Both the position numbers and the translations under genes were made by a program. A model generated the notes under the pieces. That model was not told the DNA's origin and searched no databases. It saw only the letters and a program-made list of their open reading frames with translations. From Pegoplata infirma (lineage: Eukaryota; Arthropoda; Insecta; Diptera; Anthomyiidae), in NCBI GenBank assembly GCA_963921195.1, contig OY992536.1, forward strand, positions 107,720,778 through 107,784,777: a stretch of DNA of 64,000 bases, written 5' to 3'. Below, one piece after another: positions 21,235-32,513 of this stretch; the first letter of the stretch is position 1, and every line of letters begins with the position of its first letter.

Positions 21235-21668
21235 GCAAATGAACAATTTTTGTATCAGAAGAACTTCATAGTTTTAAGTTCGATCCAGGAGACAAGAAAA
21301 TGTCATTTGTTTTAGTCCGCCCCCTTTTGTGGGCGTGGATAAACAAAAATAATTAAAATAATGATAATATTTTATAACTATTGTGCAAAAAGCATATTAA
21401 TTGAATTAGTAAATATTTATTGCGAGGGAAGAGGTGTCCCTGATCGAGTTTGCCGACCCCCCTCTCCAAAAAAAAAAGACGCACCTGACATATATTTTTA
21501 ATTTTTTAACGTGTTGGAGGGTATAAAAGATTCGGTTTAGCCAAATTTAACACTCTTACTTGTTTTAATGCCTTTGGACAATACAACCTCTTGCATTGAT
21601 TTTGTTAGGAAGTTTACTGTAAAATTTCTAAGTAAGGAAGACTGGGGCAACTTAGTACTTCTTACAAG
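21235..21668. repeat. Degenerate repeat region with a mini-me terminus
   Basis: No gene. GGAGGGTATAAAAGATTCGG at 21526 is the characteristic mini-me end, also seen at 63611. The TTGGACAATACAACCTC...ATTGATTTTGTTAGGAAG stretch at about 21575-21645 is repeated at about 22262-22345. Confidence 0.5.
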
Positions 21669-22100
21669 AGATGGGATCGTGATTGACTTAATCACGCTCA
21701 CGCACGCTCATGAAAAAAAAAATTTATCACGCACGCATTTATAGAGCAAAGTTTAATCACGCTCACGATATATTCACGTCCACGATACCCACAAATTAAA
21801 ATATATATATAAATTTGTTAATGTTTTACCGCCATACTGTAGTTGGAGGGTACCACAGAATGAGGGTAACTCGTAAAACGGTGGGTCTATCTTTAAAAAT
21901 AATATATTGATGTTTTTAAGACTTTTTCTGTGAATGTGCTCGTAAATAATAAAACACGGATTTTCTTAAATCACGAAAAATTCACGCAAGAATTTACTCA
22001 CGATCACTCACGAACTTTTTTTGTTTACTCACACTCATGCCCGCTCATGCTTGCTCACGATTCACGTGAACCACGCGTGAAACGTGAGCATCCATCTAGA
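21669..22100. repeat. CACG-rich repeat, probable MITE
   Basis: Dense direct and inverted CACGCTCACG/CGTGAGC motifs begin at AGATGGGATCGTGATTG and end near CGTGAGCATCCATCT. The flanks share a duplicated neighbourhood. The target duplication could not be fixed. A small palindrome (ACTAGATCCATCC...GGATGGATCTAGT) follows at 22103-22134. Confidence 0.45.
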
Positions 22101-22369
22101 TGACTAGATCCATCCTACACGGATGGATCTAGTCTGGCTAAAATTTAACTTCGGATCACCCAAAGTAAAATAAAATAGCCATCAAATCTTCGTGCAGGCT
22201 TTGGAAAAGTTAGAAATGGTCAACCGTTTAATATAAGGTTAAATTGTCTAAAGGCTATGTTTTATATGCCTTTAGACAATTTAACCTCTTGCATTGATTT
22301 TGCTGGAAAGTGTACTGTAATATTTTCAAGTAAGGCAATTTAGAAAATATCAAAAATTACACGGATACT

Positions 22370-22730
22370 CTCTACACTGATGGATTTAGTAACTAAAATG
22401 GCTCTGAGTTTGGTGTGTCTTTGGAAACGATTAAATGCTATGAGAAAAATGGCTACAGTATTTCAGACTGAAGTAATTTGGACGTGACAACCTGGATAAG
22501 TAAGAATAGATGGAGGTATACGAAACAGTATCTGCAGTGACGGCCAGGATGAGTTTAGTACACTGGAATATCACGTCTCTTCATCTAAAATTGTCCAGGA
22601 AGAAAGACAGGCTATATAAGGTCTCATGTGGAAATAGTCATTCTTCTGTGGGTTCCTGGTCATAGGGGAATTGGGTAAAACTAGATTGCCGACTCTGCCA
22701 AATGTTGGCTCGATAAAGTTCTTCACAATC
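22370..22730 (+). pseudogene. Decayed LINE RNase H relic
   Basis: The + strand reads Y-T-D-G-F-S followed by a stop at about 22374-22400 and, about 270 bp later, L-W-V-P-G-H-R-G-I-G and A-D-S-A-K at about 22640-22705. These are the first Asp motif and the His/Asp end of LINE RNase H, the same domain as at 12.2 and 52.3 kb. Stops and frameshifts are numerous and the intervening E and D motifs are not clear. An old LINE fragment. Confidence 0.6.
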
Positions 22731-22805
22731 CGCAACCTATATATATATTTCCTTTTATTAAATTAAATGACAGTATTAATATCTTTAAAATATATAAAAG
22801 TTCAT

Positions 22806-22985
22806 GTTAAACATCAGCTGCTAAAGACTTTACTTGGTTCCACGATTTGTTGCATCTTTCGACTTCACTTTTTACCATTCTCACCCAGGTGTTTCGAGGA
22901 CGACCTGGAAGGCGACCCCCCTGTAGATTCCAGTCAATTGCAGATCTGGTGATTTCGTTACTTGGTCTTAGGTCCCTCGCCTTCA
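22806..22985 (-). pseudogene. C-terminal relic of an endonuclease-RT LINE (RTE-like)
   Basis: On the - strand a frame encodes I-D-W-N-x-Q-G-G-R-x-P-G-R-P-R-N-T-W, then a run ending S-W-x-x-V-K-x-L-A-A-D and a stop. This R-x-x-G-R-P-x-x-T-W plus L-x-W-x-x-(V/A) layout is the usual extreme C-terminus of endonuclease/reverse-transcriptase LINEs of the RTE and related type. Only ~60 codons remain, with no RT core. It is unrelated to the opposite-strand RNase H relic just upstream. Confidence 0.6.
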
Positions 22986-23170
22986 AGTAGGTTGAGCTGC
23001 GGGCTAATAACCCTTTCTCATAAAAAAGCTCTTATTACTGAAACGTCTACAATGAATCCGCAACCTGGTCAAATGAAATTTTCTCTTTTTGGCATGTACA
23101 ACCAACACTAAACTTAACTCATAATTAAGGACATGAAAACAGGATCTTTCCAGACCTTTGATTAACCTCA

Positions 23171-23285
23171 ATTTTCTGTAATACAAAAGACGTTTATCTT
23201 TGACAAATTTAAATGTCCTTTGTTGTTAAGAAAACTAAATACATGATAATTCGTCAAAGACAAATGACGTTTGTATTACAGAAAC
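23171..23285. repeat. 115-bp hairpin repeat
   Basis: TTCTGTAATACAAAAGACGTTTATCTTTGAC pairs with its near reverse complement ending TTTGTATTACAGAAA. The flanking frames at 23004-23455 read through this palindrome and are not called as genes. Confidence 0.7.
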
Positions 23286-23289
23286 TGGG

Positions 23290-24018
23290 TGTAAGTAGCG
23301 ACTTTAGTACTAAAAAATTATCAAAACTTGATAAAACTTTGTGGGTTTACAGAGCGCACAAAGATAAGTCGAGTGGTCAAGAATTCATAGTACGGATTAT
23401 GTTGGATAGGCTCACAAAATTACCTTTTTGTTCCATTTTCCTTAAATTTTACTAGGTTTTTTCCCCTCACAATATCTGTCAAAAAATCTTAATGACGTAG
23501 TTTATTAACAGATGGTAGTTGATCAGACATTTATTTAAATAGGAGGGAAGTTTTGATTCATAAAGGAGGAAAGTTCAAAAAGAAAATAAATTCAAAAATT
23601 AAAATTGCTTAAAATGCTAAAACACAGGCTTTTCTAAGAAAACGGAACATTGAAAAAAATTTTTGACAAGATTTTTCAGATCAGCGGGTAATATCTACCC
23701 TAAAAAATAAAATTAAAATTGAATCTTGGTCCAATATGGGTTAAGTAAGATCCGCGTCAATATATAAATTTAAAGTTCAATACAGCCAAAAACTTAGATT
23801 TTTTCTTAAAATGCACTGGTGGAGCAAAATAATTCTATGAAAGTTTCTTTTAAATATTTTTCCATTAATGTCCTAAACATTCCGAAATTTTTGACAACAA
23901 TAGCGGTCAAAACAAAAAATTTTCTTTTTTTTACAAAATACGCTACGATTGCAGTTGTAGGGAGGCAAAGACAGACGCTAAATTATTTTTTTCGATTATT
24001 TTTCCCATTATCAGCTTT
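23290..24018. other. No recognisable feature
   Basis: AT-rich DNA with short frames and no motif, terminal repeat or splice structure that could be supported. Confidence 0.5.
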
Positions 24019-24026
24019 GCAATGAG

Positions 24027-24554
24027 CAAGGAGAGGACTTTCCTGCAAATGCATGTTTTTGTATTTTGTAATCATGCAAATGCATGTTTACCAAATATCT
24101 CTGCGAATCAAAAAATTTGCTTTAAAATGGCATCGATTCGTTATTGCATATTTTTGCATATTTTACCGAAAATGCATATTTTTGCATATTTTGCTAGTAT
24201 TTTGCTATAAATGCAAATTTTTAGGTCATATTTTGTATTATTTTTTAGTTTTAGCTTATTTTTTCCATTTTTTATGAATTTTTTTGTAAACATCATTAAT
24301 TTGCCTGCTAGGAAGGCTTCATAAATTTTTTTCGAGATCAAATACTTGTCTGACCAAAATGATTTTTTTCGTTAATAAGCTAACGAAGTAAAAAATTATT
24401 TTAAAAAAAATTTAAATTTTTTTCTTCAAAAATGCACAATTTTTATAATTTTTAGTGCATATTTTTGTAGTTTTTAGTGCATATTTCAAAGATTTTTAGT
24501 GCATATTTTAGGCGCCGAAAACATAGTTTTTATTGCATGAAGATCCTGTCCCTG
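24027..24554. mobile_element. hAT-type MITE 1, TGCATATTTT-rich
   Basis: 528 bp. The left end is CAAGGAGAGGACTTTCCTGCA and the reverse-complemented right end CCAGGGACAGGATCTTCATGCA. It is flanked by GCAATGAG (24019-24026) and GTAATGAG (24555-24562), an 8-bp duplication with one change. The body has many TGCATATTTTGC-type motifs on both strands. It directly abuts a related MITE. Confidence 0.75.
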
Positions 24555-24562
24555 GTAATGAG

Positions 24563-25098
24563 TAGGGATGAGATTTCCATGCAAATGCATGTTTTGTGTC
24601 GATAGTTTAAAAACGATATCGACCAATTATCTTTCCGAATCAAGAAATTTGCGTTTAAATGGCATCGATTTGTTTTTGCATATTTTGCATATTTTGGTGA
24701 AACTGCATATTTTTGCATATTTTGGTTTTAAATGCATATTTTAAACATATTTCCAACTTTAAAGTGCATATTTTTGCATATTTTGGCATAAATTAGCAAA
24801 ACCCAAGTTGAGATTTATTTGTTTCAAAAACTATTTAAAATTTTAAAAAATTGTTTTGGAAATAAGAAAAATTATTTTTTTTAAAGATTGTTTTAATTTC
24901 TAAAAAATCTTGCTTATATAAAGTTTTAAATGTTACTATTTAAATCCGGCGTTACTTTTTTGCTTTTTAAGAAGTTTTTCCTATGAAAACAAGATTTTTA
25001 TTGCACACATTTTATTTTTTAGTGCATATTTTGAATTTTTTAGCGCATATTTTAAGCGCATATATTCGATTTTTTAGTGCATGAAAATCTCATCCCTA
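24563..25098. mobile_element. hAT-type MITE 2, adjoining MITE 1
   Basis: 536 bp. The ends TAGGGATGAGATTTCCATGCA and its near reverse complement are flanked by perfect 8-bp GTAATGAG copies (24555-24562 and 25099-25106). The left duplication is shared with MITE 1. TGCATATTTT motifs fill both subterminal regions. No ORF of note. Confidence 0.85.
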
Positions 25099-25445
25099 GT
25101 AATGAGCATTGCTTTTGCTATTACTTAGCGAAATTCCAAAGAAGGACATTTTCGGGACAGGCAAATGTATAACCAAAGATAATAAATAATAAAGATACAG
25201 CAATAAGAACAGTTGCTAGAGTTCGAATAGGTTGTTCAAAAATATCGAATGTGTCTTTCGAAATTTTTTTTATTTCTTTTTTTGTAAAATAAAACATTTT
25301 GGCCATTAATAACAGTATTTTTTTTACGGAAAATAGTGTTTAGAAGGCTTGCTGTCCGTATTCTACTACTTTTAAAAAAAAATAGTAGAATGGGAGGAGA
25401 CTTTTTGTATGTGTTCTCATTGCAGTGGGTTAAGTAAAACGAATA

Positions 25446-25674
25446 TTAACCCTTTAACGATCACAGGCAAGTTTGCTTTGTATTTTATTTTCATAAATAA
25501 TCTCCAGGCAAACCAAAAATATGTAGTATCATGTTTTTTTCTGCGCATTGTATTGATAAATGGGTAAGGTATTTTTCCGTTTCAGAAGATTTTAAGAAAT
25601 CTGGCATTGATTTGTTAGAGCATATTTTTGCATATTTTAGCCATAAGAGCATATGTTTGCATATTTTAGGTTAA
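25446..25674. mobile_element. piggyBac-like left end, incomplete
   Basis: TTAA at 25446-25449 is followed by CCCTTTAACGATCACAGGC, matching the right end of the element at 14572-15851. No matching right end with TTAA was found downstream. TGCATATTTT text at 25620-25670 comes from, or resembles, the hAT MITEs. Confidence 0.5.
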
Positions 25675-25960
25675 AGAACATATCGCTCCTTTACTTGTAT
25701 AGTGTCATAACTCAAAAAATGCGTGTTTTGAGTTAATGATGCAGAATTATTCGTTATATCGTTCTTTATATTGTGTCAAAAATTAGTATTAATATCTTTT
25801 AAACTCACCGTTTGAGAAGAGTACACGCCATTATTACATTTTCTATGTACCGGCCTTTTTCAATTAAAAACCAGTTTCAATAGTAAACTTTAAACGTGTT
25901 TTCTGCAAAATCAAATATTTTGAGTTGTGACACTATACAAGTAAAGGAGCGATATGTTCT
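25675..25960. mobile_element. 286-bp palindromic MITE
   Basis: The AGAACATATCGCTCCTTTAC arm, continuing through TTGTATAGTGTCA, is mirrored nearly perfectly at 25918-25960. The unpaired loop is ~200 bp. Target duplication not resolved. Confidence 0.75.
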
Positions 25961-26084
25961 ATAGAGCATATTTTCCGTTTTTGAGGGCATTTTTAAACCA
26001 CATAAATCGTGTTTTTTAGAGTATATTTTTGGTTTTCCTGATAATCACTATACTTTTTTATGGAATCGGAACCTTTTTATACCC

Positions 26085-26530
26085 TTCAACATCAGTGAGG
26101 GGGTTGGAAGTTATAAACGCTATAGGAAAAGATCTCAGAATCTGAGACTTTTTTTTATTGTAAAACGGTATTTTTCTATGGAAAAAAAGTTTTCAGAATT
26201 TAAGACTTTCTATTTGAAAAAGGTCTGAATATGAGAGTTTTTATATGGAAAAAAGTCTCTGGATCTGATAATTTTTCTTTAGGAAAAATGGTCTCAGAAA
26301 CTGCGTTTTTTTACGAGAAATAGGCCTCAGAATATAAGCATTTTTAAGAAAAAAGTTCTCGTAATCTTAGAATTTTGCTATAGAGTATGGCTCAGAATTT
26401 AAGACTTTCTATACGAAAAAGTTCCAGTACCCTTGAGACCTTTCATGTAGGGAGAATTTTTCCTATAGAAAATTTTTTAGATTTAAACATTTTCTATCGC
26501 AAAATGTGTTAGAATCTGAAATTAAATGTT
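26085..26530. repeat. Degenerate ~50-60-bp repeats (CAGAATCTGAGA / TTTCTATAGAAAAA)
   Basis: At least seven irregular units alternate a CAGAATxTxAGA word with a TTTCTATxGAAAAA word. The same family recurs at 31590-31690, 41190-41830, 42490-42600 and 59760-60240. There is no coding content. Confidence 0.7.
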
Positions 26531-26789
26531 AAATTCGCTTAAAAAAAGTTTTCGTTTTAAAAACAAAAAAAGAAAACTTGTCAAACTTAAAAAAAATTAT
26601 CATGAAAAATTACGATGCATTTTTCGTGTAAGCGAATTTATTGGCCTTTTGGGGACCCTTTGATGTACAAAAGTAGTAAGATACATTTTATTTATATAGA
26701 ACTTTTAACAAATGTAATATGAATTTATGTAATATTTTTGAATATTAAAAGTATTTTTAATACTAAAAAAATGTCAGTGGCACGTGTTC

Positions 26790-26845
26790 CGTGTGGCCCA
26801 ATGGTTAAAACGGTACTGCTCAGAATTGAGGTTTCAACTCCAATA
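26790..26845 (+). ncRNA. tRNA-Arg-like degenerate sequence (pseudogene or SINE head)
   Basis: CCGTGTGGCCCAATGGTTAA resembles the start of a tRNA-Arg with an A box, and GGTTTCAACTCC some 36 bp later resembles a B box. The spacing is shorter than the usual ~44 bp and the anticodon arm is not intact, so it is not a functional tRNA. It may be a tRNA pseudogene or the head of a tRNA-derived SINE. Confidence 0.45.
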
Positions 26846-26849
26846 TGAT

Positions 26850-27415
26850 ATTTAAAACAAAAAACTGATTTGTATTTCTAAGGAAGTGCAGATCAATCTA
26901 CATGTAGATATGCGCGGTAAAGGGTTTGATTTAGACCTTGGTCTCTTGAGCTTAAGTTTGTCACGAATATTTCTTATTGTCATTTTTCGGAAAGTTAAAA
27001 ACATTAGCACAGAGTGGTGTCGGGTATAAAACAATTTCTTAAAGGTAACTTGGTTCCACCTGGTCTGATTTTGATCATATTCCAAATTAACTAGGCCATG
27101 GCCTTACGAAATGTTTCTGCCAATGTTCAAACTGTCAAAGTGAGTATACCTCCGTACTGTATAAGAGATCTCTGTGTAGAAATCTAAAACCTTTCTTTTT
27201 CCGGAATATTCACAGCGTATTTACTGACTTTATTACAACTTTTACAAAAGTTAGGTTTCGGTACTCCAATGCGTTCGGGCATACGTCCTTTTGCATGCAC
27301 TCATTTATCAAAATCATTGCTCAACGGGACCAAAAATAAAGAAGGACATAATAATGTCTAGCCAATTAGCGGCAGCGTAACAAATTAATCTAACTTTGAA
27401 ATAAATATTTACAAG
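26850..27415. other. No recognisable feature
   Basis: AT-rich sequence; AAAGTGAGTATACC near 27138 looks like a short mini-me end fragment. No gene can be supported. Confidence 0.45.
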
Positions 27416-27985
27416 GAAAGTATTCCAACCGTTATCAACCGATTTGCCTGAAACTTAAAATTTATATAAAAATAGACGGTTTTAAGGTTAGGGCGTGTCG
27501 GCTTATCGGACATATTAGTGTTTTAAAATTTTGTTGCCCGTTATAAAACAATGTGGACCTTCATTAAAATTTGGTAACTCTCTAACTAAAAGGAATATCG
27601 TCTAGAGCAAAAATACGTGTCGACTTATATTCAACAAAGATTATTTCGCATTTATATAGATACCGTCGTAGGTATTTGTCTTTACATTAATACTCCCCAA
27701 AAATTTATACCTTTTCGTAAATAAAATTTAACAAAGCCGAATTTTTACAAGGTTATGTACTACACCGTTGGGTAGGTATTAAAACCTTTCTCCCATAGAA
27801 AGCATCATATCGTTTTTTAAGAAGAAATGGCTCAAAAATAATTTTTGGGCTAATTTTTTAAACACCGAAATCCCCGATATGGCCGATAAGCCGAGACACC
27901 TCTACCTTAGAATTGTCTCTTATGTATTTTAAGTTTCAGGAAAATCAGTTCATAAGGTTGGAGTACTTCTATTGTTATTTTAGAG
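27416..27985. mobile_element. Foldback element of ~570 bp
   Basis: The arm at 27416-27530 (TCCAACCGTTATCAACCG, TGCCTGAAACTTAAAAT, TCGGCTTATCGG) is mirrored at 27880-27985 with moderate divergence. A short piece of the same end occurs at about 47340-47390. No ORF. Confidence 0.65.
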
Positions 27986-28927
27986 TGAAAAATGTGACCT
28001 TTCAAAAAATTTCGCGAATAGACATAAAGTCACTTCGATAAAAGTGATGAAACTTTGTGCATTTACTTAAGACTACGTCTGTGACTAATGTAGACTCGAT
28101 AGTAGAAATAAATAACAAAAAATACGGAAAAACTTAGCATTTTTAGGAGAAAACAGCAGTTTTTAGATAATTTTTTTTCAAGCATGACACTTTCTTCTAA
28201 TTAGGAGTAAGTGAAACAATAAAAACTCATCTGGCGTCTATTTTTCTTGTGGCGCGTTATACTGTTTTTCTCTTTCTAATCCAACAAGTAGAACAACATG
28301 AAAAAAAACCATATGTTTTAAGAGTACTTTTTGACACCTGTCATAAGTTCCGAGCACAGACCATATAGACATGTAACAATCATGATTATTTTGATACTTT
28401 CACACATCCTATATACGAGTGAGCTTTTACGTTGTTTTACTTGCGCTGTTTGTTTATGTTATGTATGAAACGTCGAAAGTTACATGCGCGTGATGTCACA
28501 CATGTGTTTCATCATACGATTTTCGGTATGATTTTCTCTCGGTACACATGCAAAACATCGACGATAATTCATACAATTCATATAATCATACCGAAAGTCC
28601 TATGATGTAAACACAGCATAACATATGAAAAAACTTCCTCGTTTTACCCCTATGGTTTCGAGGGTGTATTAGTCCTGAGTCGAGTGGTACCACTTGTATC
28701 GTGGTCAAATGCCCAAAATGGAGTGAGTGAGACTTTAAAACTCCAAACTTTACACTAAAAATACATAAAACCAAAAGCTTTTTACACAAAAAAGCATTAT
28801 TTTTTCTAACCGATCGAATCATAGATATACTTAACCTTATTAGGTAGTAGCATCAGGTGCTACACCTGGCCAAACCTTTGTAAAGAAATTCTTACAGGTT
28901 AAAAATGGGATTAAAATATGGTACTAA
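27986..28927. other. Spacer with a small hairpin and a direct repeat
   Basis: No gene. CATCATACGATTTTCGGTATGA near 28510 pairs loosely with TCATACCGAAAGTCCTATGATG near 28590. The text CTTACAGGTTAAAAATGGGATTAAAATA at 28893 is repeated at 29707, flanking the next two insertions. Confidence 0.5.
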
Positions 28928-29527
28928 CATGGGAAGTCTCCCTGGTGTCACCCTCCGATCTTCATGAAATTAGGATATGTTGTTAAGAACGAAAAATAAT
29001 TAGACACGTATTTTTTTTAGCGGCCCAAACTCATTTTTAGGGGTGGTCGATTTGTATGGGGGGAAATTTACCTTTTTCAGTTTTTTACGATTTACGCCTA
29101 TTTAAACAAAATTAATATAGGCATGTGAGGTATCAGATTAAAGGTATTAAAAATACCTATCACGTGGTGCTAACAACGGGCCAAAGAAGTTAATATTTTT
29201 CGACTTATTAACAAAAATGTCCTAAAATTTTGTTTTTTTTACTCAATATGATAAAAAGTTGTGAATGTTTGGGCACGTTCTTAGCACACTTAGATAGGTT
29301 TTCCAAAGACCTTTCATTTGGTATGTAACACCACTAGGTTTCTTTGCATAATATAGGAGATACACGAAAAAAACTGAAAAATGGCCTTGTCTTCCCACCT
29401 CCTTTTTACCCCCTAAATATGAATTTGGGCCGCTAAAAAAAAATACGTGTCCCTTTATTTTTTCTACTCTACAAAATAAAACCAATTCCATAAAGATCCG
29501 AGGGTGACACTAGGGAGACTTCCCTTG
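28928..29527. mobile_element. 600-bp foldback element with TAA TSD
   Basis: The left end CATGGGAAGTCTCCCTGGTG is mirrored by the right end; TAA precedes it (28925-28927) and follows it (29528-29530). The arms include CACCCTCCGATCTTCATGAAATTAGG and a TTTAGCGGCCCAAA block, each repeated inverted. The frame at 29243-29491 reads along an arm and is not a gene. Confidence 0.8.
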
Positions 29528-29530
29528 TAA

Positions 29531-29672
29531 GTCCCAATTCAGACAGGCCAATTTTAGTTGCGGCAATTCTGATTTTATAATGTATTAGAGAGAGAGGAAG
29601 GGTTCTTCCCTCTCTCTCCAATACACTATAAAATCATTGTGGCAATTAAAATTACCCTCTCTGAATTGGGAC
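29531..29672. mobile_element. 142-bp palindromic MITE with TAA TSD
   Basis: GTCCCAATTCAGA and the reverse complement form the ends. TAA lies at 29528-29530 (shared with the preceding foldback) and at 29673-29675. The centre is a GAGAGAGAGGAAGGG/CCCTCTCTCTCC hairpin. Confidence 0.85.
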
Positions 29673-29739
29673 TAATACCCGCACAAAGCTTTGATAAAAA
29701 AAATCTTACAGGTTCAAAATGGGATTAAAATATATATTT

Positions 29740-30830
29740 TAGTAGTAAATATTTTCTTTGAGAGAAAACTACTACTTTGAAAATACAACACTGAGTTACA
29801 ATTTATTGTTAACGAGAAATATGAAAAGAATGAAGGAATAAACGAAAAACAAAATATAACCGAGAAGAAAAATTGACAGACTTCTGACGGTTTGTGCTGC
29901 TGCTGCAGCAGAAGAGTTTCATTTGATGAGATATCCAAAGTAAAGTCCCGGAATCATACTATCGATTGTGCTGTGTTTTATTAGTTAAAATTAAAAAAAA
30001 AAATGTAAAAAATCTATAAAAAAATGCAAATAAATAAAAAAGTGTTAATTGCACTATAACTTTGTGGTAAACTAAAAAAAATATATAAAATCCTTTAAAA
30101 AATTGTTTTTTTTTTTCGCGTTGCACAAAAAATTAAATGCCAGAAGCATAATTTAGCAGTTGTACGTAGTGAGAGAAATCATCATCGAATAAATTTATAC
30201 ACAAGTGAGAATGTCACAAACATACTATACATTTATGTCATTGTCGGTATTCTTTCGAAAACAATGAAAGAGTGACAGAGCCAACCAGTTAAAGCTTTCG
30301 TGTGTGTGTTTTTAATCGTTTTCGTGTATTCTCGTTTATTCGGTGTATGTGTGCGTAAATTTTTGTCTGTCACTTTGTCGGGCGGTCAAATTGATTGTTT
30401 TTGTTGTGTTTTATGTTTTTTTCTTTAGATTTTAACTTTTTTTCACTTTATGTTTTGTGTTGAATATTCGTTTCGGTTCGTGTTGTATATTCTGATTACG
30501 TTTGTGTGTTACGTTTACGGGTTGAGAGTAAAGTGTATGCTGTAAAGTGAGTGTTCGTTCGTTGTGTATGCATCCAATTCATTTCAATTCCAAAAGTGAT
30601 GAACTTAAAAGTACGTAGAGTATAAAAAGTTTGTTGTAGTTGTTGTCTGCAATATTGAATAGATGGATGGATGGATATATGGATGGATGAATGGGTGTTT
30701 GTTGGTGGGTTAGGTTGTTGGATTTACTGGTGTTGCTCATTCGTTTTGTCTATTGTAATTTGCTTTTACTCATAATATTCGTTGAAATTACATAGTTTTT
30801 GTTTATGTATATATTTAGTGTCCGGCCGAA
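29740..30830 (+). promoter_or_regulatory. Repeat-free, UTR-like segment; possible alternative osa 5' exon
   Basis: About 1.1 kb without recognisable transposon ends, with GT-rich and A-rich low-complexity text as in fly 5' UTRs, and a donor-like AAAGTGAGTG at about 30544. It lies in the presumed osa 5' intron on the coding strand. The only evidence is composition and absence of repeats, so an enhancer, a UTR exon or simply unique intron are all possible. Confidence 0.15.
30661..30692. repeat. (GATG)n microsatellite
   Basis: GATGGATGGATGGATATATGGATGGATGAATGG: interrupted tetranucleotide repeats. Confidence 0.9.
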
Positions 30831-32309
30831 TACACCTTTTCGAATATTCTAACTAATTTTCACTGTTCGACCGAAACCGCAGCCGAATATTCAAAAAAAA
30901 AATATTTATGTATGTAGAAAAACAAGAAAAAACAAATAAGAAAATTATACTCGTTGAAGACCGACCATAGGATACCCTACCTACACCAGTGTTTTCTGGA
31001 AAATGGGTTTCAAGTCCAAATATGGACCGATTAGATCTATCTATCGTTAGATCTTTAATAAGTGCAGAAAACACACACAAACAAAATTTGATTGAAAATT
31101 GATTATTTTTATTGACAATACCCCAATTTTACTGAAAATCGGGCGAAATTTTTTATATGGGTCTAATTCCAAAAATGGTCCAATCATATTCGTAATTGAT
31201 AAGGCCACCAAAGTACACGTTTTACACCTACAAATAAAAATTTGATTAAATATTTCCAATTTTTATGAATTTTTAAAGATTTATATGAATATCGGGAGGG
31301 TGGTTTGTATGAGGGCTACACGAAGAACTAGTCCGATTCCTTGAAAAATTTGAAATGGTGATTTGTGAATATAAAATATGTTTACCTGACCAGTTTCGAA
31401 GGGATACCTACCTATTAAAATACATTTATTAAAGTCATTTGAGCCAATTTATAAAGAGACGTTTGTATGGGGGCTAGGTCTAAACATGTACCGATTTTTT
31501 TCCAACTTCAACATGATTTTTTTTTTTACCCAAAATTTTAGGCATAAAAACTTAAAACTTAAATAAAGTTCATAAAAACTTAAATAAAGTTCTTCAATTC
31601 TCAGATCGTAGTTTCTGTAAAAGAACTCTCAGATTTAAAACTTTGAATCTATGATTTCTTAGACTCTTTTCTAGAGAAATAACACAGGCACCAAATTTTT
31701 AACGCACAAACCAGAGTATACTTTTCTAAGCATTTGACTTTTAAGACTACATATCAGGTTTTATAAATAAAGGTGTATTCGTGCACTTACGGTCAAAAAT
31801 AAAACATTGGAAAATTACAAGAAAAGTTTGTAACTTTTTTTTTTTGCTACCTCCTATTTGACAAGAATTCCTTGTTATTTTACAAACTTTTTACCAATAG
31901 TTTTGTAATTTTACAAGCTTTTTACCAAAAAAATAGTAAATTTAAAATTTTTTCGACGCGATAAAACTAACAAGAAGGTTTTCGTGATTTTACTAGATTT
32001 TTTGCTACCTCCTATTTCACGAGAATTCCTTGTAAAAATTACGAGCTTTTTTTGTAATTTTACAAGATTTTTACCAATAAAATTGAAAATTTACAACTTT
32101 TTTGACTTAATAAAACTTATAAGAAATTCTCGTAAATTTACTAGATATTTTTAGTAAAAAATCTTGGAAATTTGTAAAATTACAAGAAAAACTGTAAAAT
32201 AACAAAAAAAAAATTTAAATTTCGATCGAAAATTATTTGTTAAAAAACAAGGAAAACTGTCAAATATTGGTAAAATGGGATTCAAGACTTTTTCTAGTAA
32301 TTTGACAAT
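30831..32309. repeat. Old degenerate repeats left of the LTR retrotransposon
   Basis: The TAGTGTCCGGCCGAATA text at about 30817-30890 resembles the hAT-like TTCGGCC ends at 48613-48716 and 38740-38820. From 31800 to 32300 there are irregular repeats of TTTTACAAG(A)TTTTTACCAA. No gene. Confidence 0.5.
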
Positions 32310-32314
32310 GTTTT

Positions 32315-32513
32315 TGTTGTACTTGCGATAATAAAAGACAACTTTGTAATTTTAAATAAAATATAAATTTATTAAGAAGTTAAAGATGGTTGCTACTAAC
32401 TAAAAAGCGCGTGTTCAAGAAGTTCTGTATACTTCTATGAAGTTCTTTTTTCTGACAGCGCAAATGTGACGATGATGCCAGATCATCAAGAGTGTCAGGG
32501 TTTACACCTAACA
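32315..32513 (-). repeat. 3' LTR of the gypsy-type element
   Basis: 199 bp. Read on the - strand it begins TGTTAGGTGTAAACC and ends GTACAACA. It appears identical to 40824-41022. Confidence 0.95.

Noticed and set aside
24053..24341. Overlapping 62-74-codon frames in both strands
   Set aside because: Produced by TGCATATTTT repeats of the hAT MITE.
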